The notes beneath the pieces were generated by a model that had not been told where the DNA came from, did not search any database, and saw only the letters and a list, made by a program, of their open reading frames with translations. A stretch of 64,000 nt of DNA. It comes from Pyxidicoccus caerfyrddinensis. Lineage in GTDB: Bacteria; Myxococcota; Myxococcia; Myxococcales; Myxococcaceae. The DNA lies in assembly GCF_010894405.1 (NCBI RefSeq), contig NZ_JAAIYA010000036.1, positions 1 through 64,000 on the forward strand, in the 5' to 3' direction. Shown here piece by piece: positions 24,512 through 33,693 of the stretch. Each line of letters opens with the position of its first letter. Within the stretch, counting starts at the first letter, position 1. Both the position numbers and the translations under genes were made by a program.

Positions 24512-26530
24512 ATGTCCGGACCGGCGGAAGACAGCAGGGCGTATCCATCGGCACTGAAGCCCGGCTCACAGGTGAACCGCTGGCGCGTCCTGGAGTCTCT
24601 GGGGACAGGCAGCTACGGCGCCGTGTACCGGGTGGAAGCCGCAGGCGCCCCCGGGGAGACGTACGCGCTCAAGCTCGCTCTACGTCCTTCGGACCCACGG
24701 GCCGAGCGCGAGGTGGCGCTGCTGGCCCGGACGGAGCACCCGAACGTGGTGCGCGTCCACGACTGGGGCACCTGGGAGGGCGTGGCCGGCAACCACCTGT
24801 TCTTCGTCATGGACTGGGTCCAGGGGCTGCCGCTGCACTCCTGGGCGGAGACCACGAACCCGCCATTGCGCGAACTGGCTCAGATCTCGTGCACCCTGGC
24901 CCAGACACTCGAATGGCTGCACGCGCGGGGCGTGCGCCACCGGGACCTCAAGCCCGAGCACATCCTCATCCGTGCGAGTGACTCGCAGCCCATCCTCATC
25001 GACTTCGGCGTGGGACGGCAGGAGGGTGCCAGCACGCTCACCTCGACGGTGGTGCCTCCGGGCACCGTGCACCTGCGCAGCCCCGAGGCCCTCGACTTCC
25101 ATCGCCTGCACTTCCGCGAGGCGGAAGCGCGCTACGCGTTCCAGCCCACCGACGACCTGTATGCGCTGGGCGTATGTCTCTTCCGCGCCCTGACGGGGCA
25201 CTACCCGTTTCCGCCCGATCTTCCAGCCGACCTGCTGTTGCTGGCCATCCTCGCGCACGTCCCGCCGCCCGTGGCCGCCATCAACCACCGGGTACCGCAT
25301 GCGTTCAGCGCGGTCGTGGCTCAGTTGCTCGAGAAGAATCCCCAGGCACGCCCCGGCTCCGGGCGCGAGCTGCTCCGGGCGCTGGAGATGGCGATGGCGC
25401 TCGGCCCGGCACGGACCTGGGAAGCGCGGGTGTTCGACTGGGAAGAAGGGGCGGAGGGCGCAGACCCCTCCGCGCGACGCACGGTACGACCGGAGTGGCC
25501 CCTGGCATCGGCCATGGCCCCACCGGAGCAGGACGCGCCGGCCACGCGGAGCTCCACGACCGGGCGGAAGGTCGTCGGGGTCATGTTGCTTCCACCCTCG
25601 GCCCCGGCGGCCACGTCCGCGCACGGACAGCCACTGCTTCGCGCGGGCAGTGGCAGGCCACTTCGAGAGCGGGCCTCACATGGGACGCGAGGCCGGCGTT
25701 TCCCTCGCATGAGGCTGGCGGTTGCCCTGGGGATGCTGGCGCTGCTCGGCCTCGCGGCTGTGCTGTTCACCTGTCGCGGGGGGCGGGCCACGTCACCATC
25801 CGAGGGACACGAGGCTGCCTCCACTCAAGCTCGCCCCGGGGAAGGTGCGTACGCGCGGCCTGGAGTGCCTCCAGGGCCGGAGGCGGCCGAGCCGCCAGCC
25901 TTGGTGGAGAGCCCGGCCAGAGCCGATGCTGCGCCCATGACCCAGCCCAAGGACACTCCCGACGTGAAGACCTCCACACCTGTCACGCCACTCGCGAAGA
26001 AGCGCGTGAAGACACCGGATGCCGTGCGCGGTGCGCTCGGTGTGGCCGCCGCCGCGTGCGTGGGCGCGGCGTGCTCCGGTCCCCCAAAGGCCGAGCCGGC
26101 GAATGCCCTCGCGTCACTGCGGAAGGATCGGCCTCCGCCCGAGGAATGTCCGCAGGACGCGCTGGACGCGATGAAGGCGCTCCAGTTCAGCAAGGTCGGC
26201 GCCTCAGTACCGGACGGAAGCATCGTTCCCTACGAAACGGGGCTGGCGCCCCTTCGGGAAGGGCCCGCGGTGTTCTCGCTCGACGAGGAGCTGGGGACTT
26301 TGCCTCGGTTCGGGACCACCGTGGCCGGGCGGCTGTTCTTTGCCGACGGCCGTATCCATGGCTGGTTCACCGAGGCTCGCACGAAGGATGGCCGGCACTT
26401 CCCCGTCTGCATGGTGTTGCTGGATGAGGATCGGGCCCTGGGCTTGGAGCCGAAAGGGGCGGGAGATGAACCCGGCACGGTGCTCGCGCGGCCGGTGGCA
26501 AAGCTCAGGCGGGTGAACCACTTCAAGTAA
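24512..26530 (+). CDS. transmembrane Ser/Thr protein kinase (Pkn type)
   Basis: A 672-residue Hanks-type kinase. The G-loop GTGSYGAVY is at about 31-39, the ATP lysine in YALKL at 54, the catalytic loop RHRDLKPEHIL with Asp 145, and DFG at 164-166; all are intact. After the kinase domain (to about 280) come a variable linker, one membrane segment (LAVALGMLALLGLAAVLF, about 402-419), a Pro/Ala-rich stretch, and a C-terminal domain of unknown role that probably lies outside the inner membrane. ATG 24512 has GAGG six bases before it; a GTG at 24497 is possible. It is the first gene right of the island scar and is followed 55 bases on by a DUF2381-type gene, a pairing frequent in myxobacteria. 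Confidence 0.9.
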   Translation: MSGPAEDSRAYPSALKPGSQVNRWRVLESLGTGSYGAVYRVEAAGAPGETYALKLALRPSDPRAEREVALLARTEHPNVVRVHDWGTWEGVAGNHLFFVMDWVQGLPLHSWAETTNPPLRELAQISCTLAQTLEWLHARGVRHRDLKPEHILIRASDSQPILIDFGVGRQEGASTLTSTVVPPGTVHLRSPEALDFHRLHFREAEARYAFQPTDDLYALGVCLFRALTGHYPFPPDLPADLLLLAILAHVPPPVAAINHRVPHAFSAVVAQLLEKNPQARPGSGRELLRALEMAMALGPARTWEARVFDWEEGAEGADPSARRTVRPEWPLASAMAPPEQDAPATRSSTTGRKVVGVMLLPPSAPAATSAHGQPLLRAGSGRPLRERASHGTRGRRFPRMRLAVALGMLALLGLAAVLFTCRGGRATSPSEGHEAASTQARPGEGAYARPGVPPGPEAAEPPALVESPARADAAPMTQPKDTPDVKTSTPVTPLAKKRVKTPDAVRGALGVAAAACVGAACSGPPKAEPANALASLRKDRPPPEECPQDALDAMKALQFSKVGASVPDGSIVPYETGLAPLREGPAVFSLDEELGTLPRFGTTVAGRLFFADGRIHGWFTEARTKDGRHFPVCMVLLDEDRALGLEPKGAGDEPGTVLARPVAKLRRVNHFK

Positions 26531-26585
26531 CCCGCTGTGGACGCCACCCGAGCCGTATGGCGCCACTCGTAAGGGCGCCAGGCTC

Positions 26586-27539
26586 GTGACCTCCAGGAGC
26601 TTCCGCCTCGTGCGCCTACTCTCTGTCTCCCTGCTGGTGGTCGCCCTCGTGACGAGCCTGGGCGCCACCGCAGCCGCTCAGCCTGCCTTGCCCGAGACAG
26701 GTCTTCGCCGCATCGAGCTGCATGTCGGAGCATCCGGTGCGGAGCCAGAGATCCACATCCGTCCGGGTGTCTCCACCGTGCTCACATTCGACGTGAAGCT
26801 CGCGCGTGAGCCGGCGGGACGGCTTCAGATGGAGCTGGAGCGGCCCGCCGCCTTCACGCAGATCGACGCCGGGGACTCCGTCCTCCGGCTGGTGCCTTCG
26901 GCTGAGCTGAAGCCGGGCGACCGCCTGCGGCTGACCGTACACTTCAACGACGGCATGGCTCCGCCGGAGGCCACCGTCATCCTTGTGGTGATTGGGGACC
27001 GGGCAGACCGCCTGGTGGAGGTGTTCCGAGCTCCGCGCCCGGTGGAGTCATTCCCGCCGGAGATGCGAGCGGCCTGGGCTGCTGTGCGCCAATGCCAGGA
27101 TGCGCTGGCAAGGGCTCAGGCTGCGACCGCGGGCCTGACGGCGCTGCGAAACTTCAACGTGCTGGCGGACAGCGGGGTCGTGACGAGGAACCTCGCGGAC
27201 GTGGCCACCCGGTGGCAACACGGTGCGTTCACCGCGAAGCAGCTGCGCACCTACCGCGCGGAGCGCAGGGTGCTCGTGGAGCTTTCATTGCGAGCCCGCG
27301 AGCCAGGCGCGCTCTGGACGGCACGGAATGCGTCGCTTGCCGGGCCCGGGGGCGAGCTCCTGAAGATCCTATCCGTCTGGCAGGATTCGCCTGTCACCAC
27401 TGATGCACCGAGCCGCGTCCTGGTGGAGGCCGAGTCCGACGAAACGCTGTCCCCTGAATCGTGGACGCTGTGGCTGTCCGAGGATGGCGGTGGGCGGGCG
27501 CTGGTCCTGGGAGGCATCGCCTTTGCCCCCATGGAGTAG
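26586..27539 (+). CDS. DUF2381-type secreted protein
   Basis: A 317-residue protein with a clear signal peptide (LLSVSLLVVALVTSLGATAAA, cut near residue 35). The mature part begins with a beta-rich domain (IELHVGASGAEPEIHIRPG, VSTVLTFDVKL, LVPSAELKPGDRLRLTVHF), then a helical segment around 150-215, and ends with SWTLWLSEDGGGRALVLGGIAF. This is the pattern of DUF2381 (TIGR02268), a Myxococcales paralogous family often encoded beside Ser/Thr kinases. GTG start. The molecular function is unknown; the location and pairing suggest an envelope partner of the kinase's outer domain. Confidence 0.75.
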   Translation: MTSRSFRLVRLLSVSLLVVALVTSLGATAAAQPALPETGLRRIELHVGASGAEPEIHIRPGVSTVLTFDVKLAREPAGRLQMELERPAAFTQIDAGDSVLRLVPSAELKPGDRLRLTVHFNDGMAPPEATVILVVIGDRADRLVEVFRAPRPVESFPPEMRAAWAAVRQCQDALARAQAATAGLTALRNFNVLADSGVVTRNLADVATRWQHGAFTAKQLRTYRAERRVLVELSLRAREPGALWTARNASLAGPGGELLKILSVWQDSPVTTDAPSRVLVEAESDETLSPESWTLWLSEDGGGRALVLGGIAFAPME

Positions 27540-27652
27540 CGCGGGACGGGCCCCGTCAGCCTGTGGCGCGTCTCCGAGGCGACGGGCAACTCGCTCGTCG
27601 ATGCCTGCAGGCGACCTGAGCCCGGTGACGGACCCCGGTCGCCCGCGGGTCC

Positions 27653-28540
27653 TCACATCTCCGTCTCGCCCGCGCCGAGCTTCTTCCGGAGGCGTCCCAT
27701 CCGTTCTCCCAGCATGGCCTGAACCTCGGGCGTCAGTGCCGTGCGGCTGTCACCCACCACGCCCTTGCGGATGAAGCCCATCTTGGCGGCGCCCGCATGG
27801 AAGACGCGCAGCCGCGTGTCGAAGCGCTCATGGTGCTTCTTCATGTAGGCGAAGCTGCACTTCTCCAGGATGTCACCCATGCGCTCCTCCTCGAGGGTGA
27901 CGCCCAGGAAGCTCGCCACCTTCCGGATGCTGCCCTCCAGGTCGGCGCTCATGTCCTCGTAGCGGATGTGGAGGACGTTGGGATCCGCGCGGTGCGGCCA
28001 CCAGGTCTCCAGGTGCTTGAGCCACTGAGTCACCATGCCGGAGTGGCGAATGAAGCTGGCGTCGAGGCGGGTCCAGTAGCCATTGACCAGGCCGAGGTGG
28101 TGGTGGAGCGACACCATCGCGTCCGCCGCGTTACGGGTGACGTAGATGACGCGGCTGTCCGGAGGTGGAGCCACCATCCAGTAGTACAGGTGCGTCTTCA
28201 GGATGCGGGGGGAGGGCATCGTGTCCAGCACCTCCCGGGCGAAGCCCTTGAACGCGAGGGCATCCAGATCGGGAGCCACCTGGTAGAGGTGCTCGAACTC
28301 ACCCCGGCCGCCCGTGAGGACCTGGTAGACGATCTGCTGCATCCACGTCGTGCCCGTCTTGGGCGCGCTGGCCACATAGATGTCCCCGGGCCGTGGCTTG
28401 AGCAGGATGTAGCGCATCCGGAACACCAGCAGTCCCTGGTGCGCCAGGCCCGTGACTCTGCTGAAGGGCAGCAGGACCACGTTGAAGAAGGCCAGCACCC
28501 CCAGAAGGGCGCGCTGCTTGAGTGTCAGGCCAGTCGTCAT
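27653..28540 (-). CDS. PAPS-dependent sulfotransferase
   Basis: A 295-residue protein with the sulfotransferase fold signatures: 5'-phosphosulfate loop PKTGTTWMQQIVYQ near residue 60, and 3'-phosphate site VIYVTRNAADAMVSLHHH near 130. The GxxGxxK-like region near the C-terminus reads FHAGAAKMGFIRKGVVGD. A hydrophobic N-terminal stretch (LLGVLAFFNVVLLPF) may anchor it to the membrane. It would transfer sulfate from PAPS to a hydroxyl of a small molecule or lipid; the substrate cannot be read. It lies between the kinase pair and the siderophore locus, convergent with the former and divergent from the latter, and is probably transcribed alone. Confidence 0.85.
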   Translation of the reverse strand: MTTGLTLKQRALLGVLAFFNVVLLPFSRVTGLAHQGLLVFRMRYILLKPRPGDIYVASAPKTGTTWMQQIVYQVLTGGRGEFEHLYQVAPDLDALAFKGFAREVLDTMPSPRILKTHLYYWMVAPPPDSRVIYVTRNAADAMVSLHHHLGLVNGYWTRLDASFIRHSGMVTQWLKHLETWWPHRADPNVLHIRYEDMSADLEGSIRKVASFLGVTLEEERMGDILEKCSFAYMKKHHERFDTRLRVFHAGAAKMGFIRKGVVGDSRTALTPEVQAMLGERMGRLRKKLGAGETEM

Positions 28541-28864
28541 GGGAGGAGTCTCGAACTTCGCTGGATGTCAGGAGTCAGTGGCGCCTGGAACAAGCCACAG
28601 GCGTCGCCGAATACGCCGGTGGTATTGCCTGCCCGCACTCGTCGTAACGCTTCGCAAGCATGCAGAAGCATTGAAGATCTTAAAAAAGCGAAGAGCAAGA
28701 AACAGGAGCCGGAGTCACTATGTGCGGTGGACCTGTTCGCGCGCAAGCGCCCCGGCGGAGCTCCGTGGGCCGACACGATGACGCACGTGGCTCGCGACCT
28801 GGGGCGGTGTGGCGAGGCCGTCCGGGTAAAGAGGGCGCTGCGCGTCGCGATGATTCACGCCACG
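28541..28864. other. divergent intergenic region upstream of sulfotransferase and ferric reductase
   Basis: About 320 bases without a convincing gene. A locally AT-rich patch around 28660-28700 (GATCTTAAAAAAGCG) could hold promoter elements. The Fur box of the reductase gene follows directly. Frames that run through here upstream of the reductase have no family similarity. Confidence 0.4.
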
Positions 28865-28887
28865 ATGATAATGAAAAGCAGTATCAT
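28865..28887 (+). promoter_or_regulatory. Fur box of the siderophore-interacting protein gene
   Basis: ATGATA and TATCAT form a perfect inverted pair 11 bases apart, and GATAATGAAAA matches the left part of the Fur consensus. It lies just 6 bases before the ATG of the reductase gene, so binding would block both promoter and ribosome access. Confidence 0.65.
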
Positions 28888-28893
28888 ATTCAG

Positions 28894-29736
28894 ATGCATC
28901 CAGGTTCCCACCGCGCACAGGAGCAGGTCGTGGCAGAGCGAGTCTTCCGTCGAGGTCCCTTCCCGGTGAAGTTCCGGCTCCTCCAGGTCCGCCGGGTCAC
29001 CCGGCTCACGCCGCACATGCTGCGCGTCACGCTTGGTGGGGAGGACCTCGTGGGCTTCCACAGCGCCAGCGCCGACGACCACGTGAAGCTGCTCATCCCC
29101 AATCCGGGAGAGCTCAAGCCCGCGCTGCCGACCATGGGTCCGCACGGCGTCGTCTTCCCGGAGGGCGTCACGCGGCCCGCGACGCGCGACTACACGCCCC
29201 GTCGCCATGACCCCGTCGCCGGTGAGCTGGACCTCGACTTCGTGCTGCACGGCACCGGGCCCGGCTCCACCTGGGCCGCCCAGGCGAAGGAGGGAGACTT
29301 CATCGGCGTCGCGGGGCCTCGGGGCTCGCTCATGGTGGCCGACGACTTCGACTGGTACCTGTTCGCGGGGGACGCGAGCGGGCTGCCGTCCATCAGCCGC
29401 AGGCTGGAGGAGCTTCCCGCCAGCGCCCGCGCCATCGTCTTCCTCGAAGCCGCCGACGCCTCCGAGGTGGTTCCGCTCGACACCCGTGCCCGCATGGAGC
29501 TGACCTGGCTGCACCGCGACGGCGCGGCGCCGGGAACCACGGACCTCCTGGAGCAGGCCATCCGCAACCTGACGCTCCCTCCAGGGGACGGCTTCGTCTG
29601 GGCGGCGGGTGAGGCCTCCTCGATGCGGAACATCCGCGAGTTCCTGGTCAACGAGCGCGGCCTGAACAAGAGCTGGGTGCGCGTGATTGGCTACTGGAAG
29701 CGCGACACCGCGGACCACGAAGAGCCCCACGACTGA
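28894..29736 (+). CDS. mxcB: siderophore-interacting protein (ferric-siderophore reductase, ViuB-like)
   Basis: A 280-residue member of the SIP/ViuB family of FAD-dependent ferric reductases. The FAD-binding part contains VTRLTPHMLRVTLGGEDL near 25-42 and the RxYT motif in TRDYTPRRHD near 100. The NAD(P)H-binding half contains DWYLFAGDASGLPSISRRL, and the conserved C-terminal block is VWAAGEASSMRNIREFL. ATG 28894 is chosen because homology begins just after it and a Fur box ends six bases before it. It would release iron from imported ferric myxochelin in the cytoplasm. It converges on the siderophore operon, with a shared terminator hairpin. The symbol follows the myxochelin cluster literature from memory. 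Confidence 0.85.
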   Translation: MHPGSHRAQEQVVAERVFRRGPFPVKFRLLQVRRVTRLTPHMLRVTLGGEDLVGFHSASADDHVKLLIPNPGELKPALPTMGPHGVVFPEGVTRPATRDYTPRRHDPVAGELDLDFVLHGTGPGSTWAAQAKEGDFIGVAGPRGSLMVADDFDWYLFAGDASGLPSISRRLEELPASARAIVFLEAADASEVVPLDTRARMELTWLHRDGAAPGTTDLLEQAIRNLTLPPGDGFVWAAGEASSMRNIREFLVNERGLNKSWVRVIGYWKRDTADHEEPHD

Positions 29737-29740
29737 ACGA

Positions 29741-29767
29741 CGGCCGGGAGCGTGAAGCCCCCGGCCG
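29741..29767. terminator. bidirectional hairpin between convergent genes
   Basis: CGGCCGGG and CCCGGCCG pair perfectly around an 11-base loop, between the stop of the ferric reductase gene and the end of mxcL. There is no T-run, but the position between convergent genes fits a terminator. Confidence 0.5.
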
Positions 29768-29782
29768 CCGTGTCATCCGCAC

Positions 29783-31069
29783 TCAGGCCGCGCTGGCGGC
29801 CGGGGAGGGCGCGAGCAGGGACTGCATCACCTCTCCCGCCATCTCAATCGTGTACTCAATCTGCTCCGCCGTGTGCGCGGCGCAGATGAAGTTGACGTCG
29901 CGGCGCAGCAGCACCCCCCGGCGGGCCATGCCGGCCTGGAACGGCTGCATCCGCTTCGCGTGCTCCGCGGGGTTCCTGTCGAAGAGGAAGAACGGAATCG
30001 CGTCGTAGCCCACCAGCCGCAGCGGCGAGCCGAGCTTCTCTGCCCGCTCGTTGATGCCGGTGCGCAGCCTCTTGCCCAGGGTGGCGATGTGCTCGACGTA
30101 GCCGCTCTGGCGGTACCCCTTGAGCACGGACTCGCACACCACCAGCGACAGCAGCTCGCCGCCGAACGTGGTCGACACCTGCAGGTCCGCCAGCTTGCTC
30201 AGGTGCCGCTCCGGGCCGGCAATCGCCGACAGGGGCATGCCCGCCGCGATGCTCTTCGACAGGCACACGAAGTCCGCCTGCACTCCGAAGAACTGCTGGG
30301 CGCCGCCTCGCGCGAGGCGGAACCCGGTGACCACCTCGTCCAGCACCAGCAGCACGCCATGGGCGGTACAGGCGGCGCGCACGGCCTGGAGGAACTCTCG
30401 GCTCAGCACGCGGTTGTAGGGCACCGACAGGAGCACCAGCGCGAGCTGCTTCCCGTTCTCCGCGATGCTGGCCAGCAGGGCCGCCTCGTCCGGCTCGGTG
30501 AAGAGCGGCATCCGCAGGGTGAGCCCGGCCAGCGCGGCGGGCACGCCCGGTGTGTCGAACATGAAGTGGTCGTGCCAGCCGTTGTAGCCCACCGTCATGA
30601 TGCGCTCCCTGCCGGTGATGTAGCGGGCCAGCCGCACCGCGGCGGACGTCGCATCCGCGCCCGTCTTGAAGAAGCGCACCATCTCCGCGCCGGGAATCAT
30701 GTCCACCAGCACCTGCGCCGCGCTGACCTCCACCGGCGTGGGCAGCGAGTGAAGGACGCCTTCCTCCAGGTGCTTGCGGATGGGCTCCACCACGTCCGGA
30801 TGATTGTGGCCCAGCATGTTGGCGCCCAGGCCGCTGATGAAGTCGATGAACTGCTGGCCATCGACGTCCTCCACCAGCGCGCCCTGGCCCCGGGTCACGA
30901 AGACAGGGAAGGCGCCGGGCGCGAACATCTCGGGCTTCTTCATCATCGACTGGGTGAGGCCGGGCACCAGCCGCTTCGCTTCGGCCAGCAGGCGGTGGGA
31001 GCCGTCGAGCTTCAGGTCTCCAGTGATGGGGCGGGGGAGTGATGGGTGGTTTCTCGTGGCGGGGTCCAT
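29783..31069 (-). CDS. mxcL: PLP-dependent aminotransferase MxcL (class III)
   Basis: A 428-residue class III aminotransferase of the glutamate-1-semialdehyde aminomutase group. DFISGLGANMLGHNHPDV lies near the N-terminus. The cofactor-binding Asp is in LLVLDEVVTGFRLARGG and the Schiff-base Lys in CLSKSIAAGMPLSAIAG near 270. In the characterised myxochelin pathway, MxcL converts the aldehyde released by MxcG into the amine myxochelin B. It is the last gene of the leftward siderophore gene set. ATG 31069 is used; a start at 31102 would add a short Arg/Pro-rich extension. A homologous GSA-aminotransferase role in haem synthesis is unlikely given the context. Confidence 0.85.
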   Translation of the reverse strand: MDPATRNHPSLPRPITGDLKLDGSHRLLAEAKRLVPGLTQSMMKKPEMFAPGAFPVFVTRGQGALVEDVDGQQFIDFISGLGANMLGHNHPDVVEPIRKHLEEGVLHSLPTPVEVSAAQVLVDMIPGAEMVRFFKTGADATSAAVRLARYITGRERIMTVGYNGWHDHFMFDTPGVPAALAGLTLRMPLFTEPDEAALLASIAENGKQLALVLLSVPYNRVLSREFLQAVRAACTAHGVLLVLDEVVTGFRLARGGAQQFFGVQADFVCLSKSIAAGMPLSAIAGPERHLSKLADLQVSTTFGGELLSLVVCESVLKGYRQSGYVEHIATLGKRLRTGINERAEKLGSPLRLVGYDAIPFFLFDRNPAEHAKRMQPFQAGMARRGVLLRRDVNFICAAHTAEQIEYTIEMAGEVMQSLLAPSPAASAA

Positions 31070-31172
31070 GAGTCTTCCTTTGTGGGTGGGACTGCGGGGC
31101 ACGAACAGGCAATGAGCCGCCGTTCAGGGCGCCGGGGGCGTCCTGTCGGGGAGAAGCACGAAGGGGACGCGC

Positions 31173-32396
31173 TCAGGTCGCCGCAGCGGTCGCGGGAACG
31201 GCGCTACGTCCGAACGTCCAGAGGATGCACAACGACAAGGCCGTCACTCCCACCGCCATCCATCCGACCTGGCCAAAGCCCACCAACGCGCCCTGGGGCG
31301 CCGTCGCAATCCACAGTCCGCTCATCCAGGCGGAGAGCCCGGACGCGGCGTCGCTCGCCGCCATGTTGACCGCGAGGTAGCGCCCGCGCAGTGACGGCGG
31401 CACTCGCGCGGTGACCAGGGCGAGGGTGGGGATGGCCCGGCAGGAAGTCATCGCCATGAACACGATGAAGACCCCCATCACCACCGGGAGCGGCGAGGGC
31501 GACAGGTGGGTGAACACCACGTGGGGCACCATCGTCCCCACCAGCAGCGCTCCGAGCACGCGCGCGGGGCCGTGGCGGTCCGCGAGTTGTCCCACCAGGC
31601 GCGCGCTGAACAGCGTCGCCAGGCCTCCGCACAGGTACACCCAGGACAGGTCCTCGAGGCGCAGGCCCAGGTTGCCGACCATGTACGCGCCCAGATACGG
31701 AATCAGCAGGAAGCTGGAGAACACCACGCTGAACGTGAGCAGCCAGCCCAGCGCGAGCCCGGGGGCCGCGAGGAGCGCCAGTGGATTGCGGCGCTCGCCC
31801 ACGGCCGGCCCGGCGAGGTGCTGGCGTACCGGAGGCATGCGCCACAGCAGGCACAGCCACACGCAGGCCGCGAGCGCGCCGATGCACCAGAAGGGCCCGC
31901 GCCAGCCCAGGCGGCTGGCAATGCCCAGCCCCAGCGGCACGCCCGCCACCGCGGACAGTCCGAGCGAGGCCATCACCGTCCCGATGGCTCGCCCCCGGCG
32001 CTCCGCCGGTACCAGGTCGCCGATGATGGCCATGACTCCAGCGCCCATCAGTCCCGCGCAGGCGCCCGCGAGCATCCGCGCCACCAGCAGCTCCGTGGGG
32101 CTTCGCGCCAGGCCACAGGCCAGCGTCGCGGCGATGAAGACGCCGTAGAGCGTGAGCAGCGCCCGCTTCCGGTCGAAGCGGTCCAGCCAGAACAGGCCCG
32201 ACACCCCCATCACCGCCGACGCCAGGGTGTAGGCGGAGACCAGCGCTCCGAACCGGGCCGTCGAGATGTCGAACACCCGCATGAGCTCGGGCCCCAGGGG
32301 CATCACGAGCATGAAGTCCATGAGGTGGGTGAACTGCACGGCGGCCAGCAGCCAGAGCAGTGGACGTTCCTGCCTCGGCGTGACGGGAGCACTCAT
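31173..32396 (-). CDS. MFS transporter, probable siderophore exporter
   Basis: A 407-residue major facilitator with about 12 hydrophobic segments. The first (LLWLLAAVQFTHLMDFMLVMPLGPEL) has the typical drug/proton antiporter start, and the loop 2-3 motif is FWLDRFDRKRALL. Position inside the siderophore gene set, 25 bases after tonB, points to export of myxochelin. It could instead be a general efflux pump. ATG 32396 was chosen; upstream codons in frame overlap the end of tonB. Confidence 0.8.
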   Translation of the reverse strand: MSAPVTPRQERPLLWLLAAVQFTHLMDFMLVMPLGPELMRVFDISTARFGALVSAYTLASAVMGVSGLFWLDRFDRKRALLTLYGVFIAATLACGLARSPTELLVARMLAGACAGLMGAGVMAIIGDLVPAERRGRAIGTVMASLGLSAVAGVPLGLGIASRLGWRGPFWCIGALAACVWLCLLWRMPPVRQHLAGPAVGERRNPLALLAAPGLALGWLLTFSVVFSSFLLIPYLGAYMVGNLGLRLEDLSWVYLCGGLATLFSARLVGQLADRHGPARVLGALLVGTMVPHVVFTHLSPSPLPVVMGVFIVFMAMTSCRAIPTLALVTARVPPSLRGRYLAVNMAASDAASGLSAWMSGLWIATAPQGALVGFGQVGWMAVGVTALSLCILWTFGRSAVPATAAAT

Positions 32397-32421
32397 GGGA
32401 AGTTCCTGACGGGCCGGCGGC

Positions 32422-33258
32422 CTAGCGCCGGGTGAAGCGCACCCGGATGGGTGGCGAAGTGGATAGGTACCGTTGACCGTTCCGGTCGACCGCGGCCTCG
32501 AAGCGCGCGCGCTTCGCACAGGTGAGCGCCGCCTGCCCGAAGCCATGCCCCGGGTCGGACAGCAGCTCGGCCGACGTCACGCCACCCTCCGACGTGACGA
32601 CGACTCGCAGCACCACGGTCTGCTCATCGAGCCGGAGCGCATCCGCTTCCCTCGGCCAGGGACAGCTCCAGTTGCGCGCCGGGAGCTGGACGGGACGGGC
32701 GGCGTTGCTTCCGGCACCATCGCCCTCGGCGCTACCTCCCGCTCCGGGTGCAACCGCCGTGGTGGAGCGCCCCGAGGACGCCGTCACGCCACCGGCGTAG
32801 CGCGGAGCCTGTCCGCTCGCGATGTCGAAGCCCGTGAAGTCGAGGGGCGCCTGCGCCTCCTTCGCGGCAACCACCGCGCCGGCCTGCGCGGGCTCGGAGG
32901 GCGGTGAGGTTGGCGTGTCCTTCGCCGCCGGCCTGGAGGGTTTCACGCGGCTCCGTGGCGCCTCCGCGCGGGCGGGCGGCGAGGGCTCCGCTGGTGGAGG
33001 CTTTGCTGGCGCGGGGGGCAATTCCACCACGTGGTCGATGCGAAGCGCGGGCTCGGGCGCCGCCGCCGGAGGCGCACGCGTGGCTCCCTCCCGCCAGGCG
33101 TGCCACGCGAGTGCCCCGGCTGCTCCATGCAGGGACACCGTCGCGAGCACGGCCCACACGAGCCCCCTGGGCCGCTTCGGCTCCTCGGGCCCGAGGATGA
33201 GCTCTGCGATGCTCTCCGTGCCGGGCTCGCGTCGCGGCGAGGGCTCAGGGGGCTTCAC
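32422..33258 (-). CDS. tonB: TonB energy transducer
   Basis: A 278-residue TonB-like protein. One N-terminal membrane anchor (LVWAVLATVSLHGAAGALAW, about 33-52) is followed by a long Pro/Ala-rich periplasmic spacer (about 60-190). The C-terminal TonB domain contains VVLRVVVTSEGGVTSAELLSDPGHGFGQAAL and ends YLSTSPPIRVRF. It passes proton-motive energy from ExbB/ExbD to the receptor encoded three genes upstream. It starts with GTG and overlaps exbD by 14 bases. Having its own TonB suggests a dedicated uptake motor for this siderophore. Confidence 0.85.
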   Translation of the reverse strand: MKPPEPSPRREPGTESIAELILGPEEPKRPRGLVWAVLATVSLHGAAGALAWHAWREGATRAPPAAAPEPALRIDHVVELPPAPAKPPPAEPSPPARAEAPRSRVKPSRPAAKDTPTSPPSEPAQAGAVVAAKEAQAPLDFTGFDIASGQAPRYAGGVTASSGRSTTAVAPGAGGSAEGDGAGSNAARPVQLPARNWSCPWPREADALRLDEQTVVLRVVVTSEGGVTSAELLSDPGHGFGQAALTCAKRARFEAAVDRNGQRYLSTSPPIRVRFTRR

Positions 33259-33691
33259 GCGGGGCTCCCGTGGGCGTGGCGCTGTCGGGCTCCGGGCGCA
33301 CGGTGCCGAAGGCCACCCGGGTGAGCCCCGCCTCCTTCAAGCCGTCGAGCACCGCGATGACGCGGCGGTGGGGCACGGCGCCATCCGCCTGGATGACGGC
33401 GCGCAGCTCGGCGTCCCTTGCCAGGGCCTCGCGTGCCCGGGCCTTCAGGGCCTCCACGTCCGTGGCCACTCCATCCAGCAGGAGCGCCCCATCGGCGGTG
33501 ATGGAGACGGCGAAGAGGGTCTGCACGTCTTCGCTCTTCGAGGCCTGGGGCAGGTCCAGCGGGACGGCGGGGCTGTCGACGAGCCTCGCGGTCACCATGA
33601 AGATGATGAGCAGCACCAGCATGATGTCGACGAGCGGCGTGACGTTGATGCCTTCAATCAACCCGCCGCGGGGCTGCGTTCCACCGGCCAT
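33245..33691 (-). CDS. exbD: ExbD/TolR biopolymer transporter
   Basis: A 148-residue ExbD-type protein. The conserved start INVTPLVDIMLVLLIIFMVTA contains the membrane-embedded Asp that carries protons. The periplasmic domain follows, with FAVSITADGALLLDG, and VIQADGAVPHRRVIAVLDGLKEAGL near the end. It forms the TonB motor with ExbB, 2 bases upstream, and TonB, which overlaps its end. Confidence 0.9.
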   Translation of the reverse strand: MAGGTQPRGGLIEGINVTPLVDIMLVLLIIFMVTARLVDSPAVPLDLPQASKSEDVQTLFAVSITADGALLLDGVATDVEALKARAREALARDAELRAVIQADGAVPHRRVIAVLDGLKEAGLTRVAFGTVRPEPDSATPTGAPREAP

Positions 33692-33693
33692 GG

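Noticed and set aside
24135..24569. N-terminal extension of the excisionase-like frame containing GATGFEPATTC
   Set aside because: This peptide is the well-known artefact of translating a tRNA 3' end in antisense; it marks the tRNA fragment, not protein.
27540..27652. Rho-independent terminator between the DUF2381-type gene and the sulfotransferase gene
   Set aside because: Only a short GACGGG/CCCGTC palindrome without loop or T-run is visible, too weak to call.
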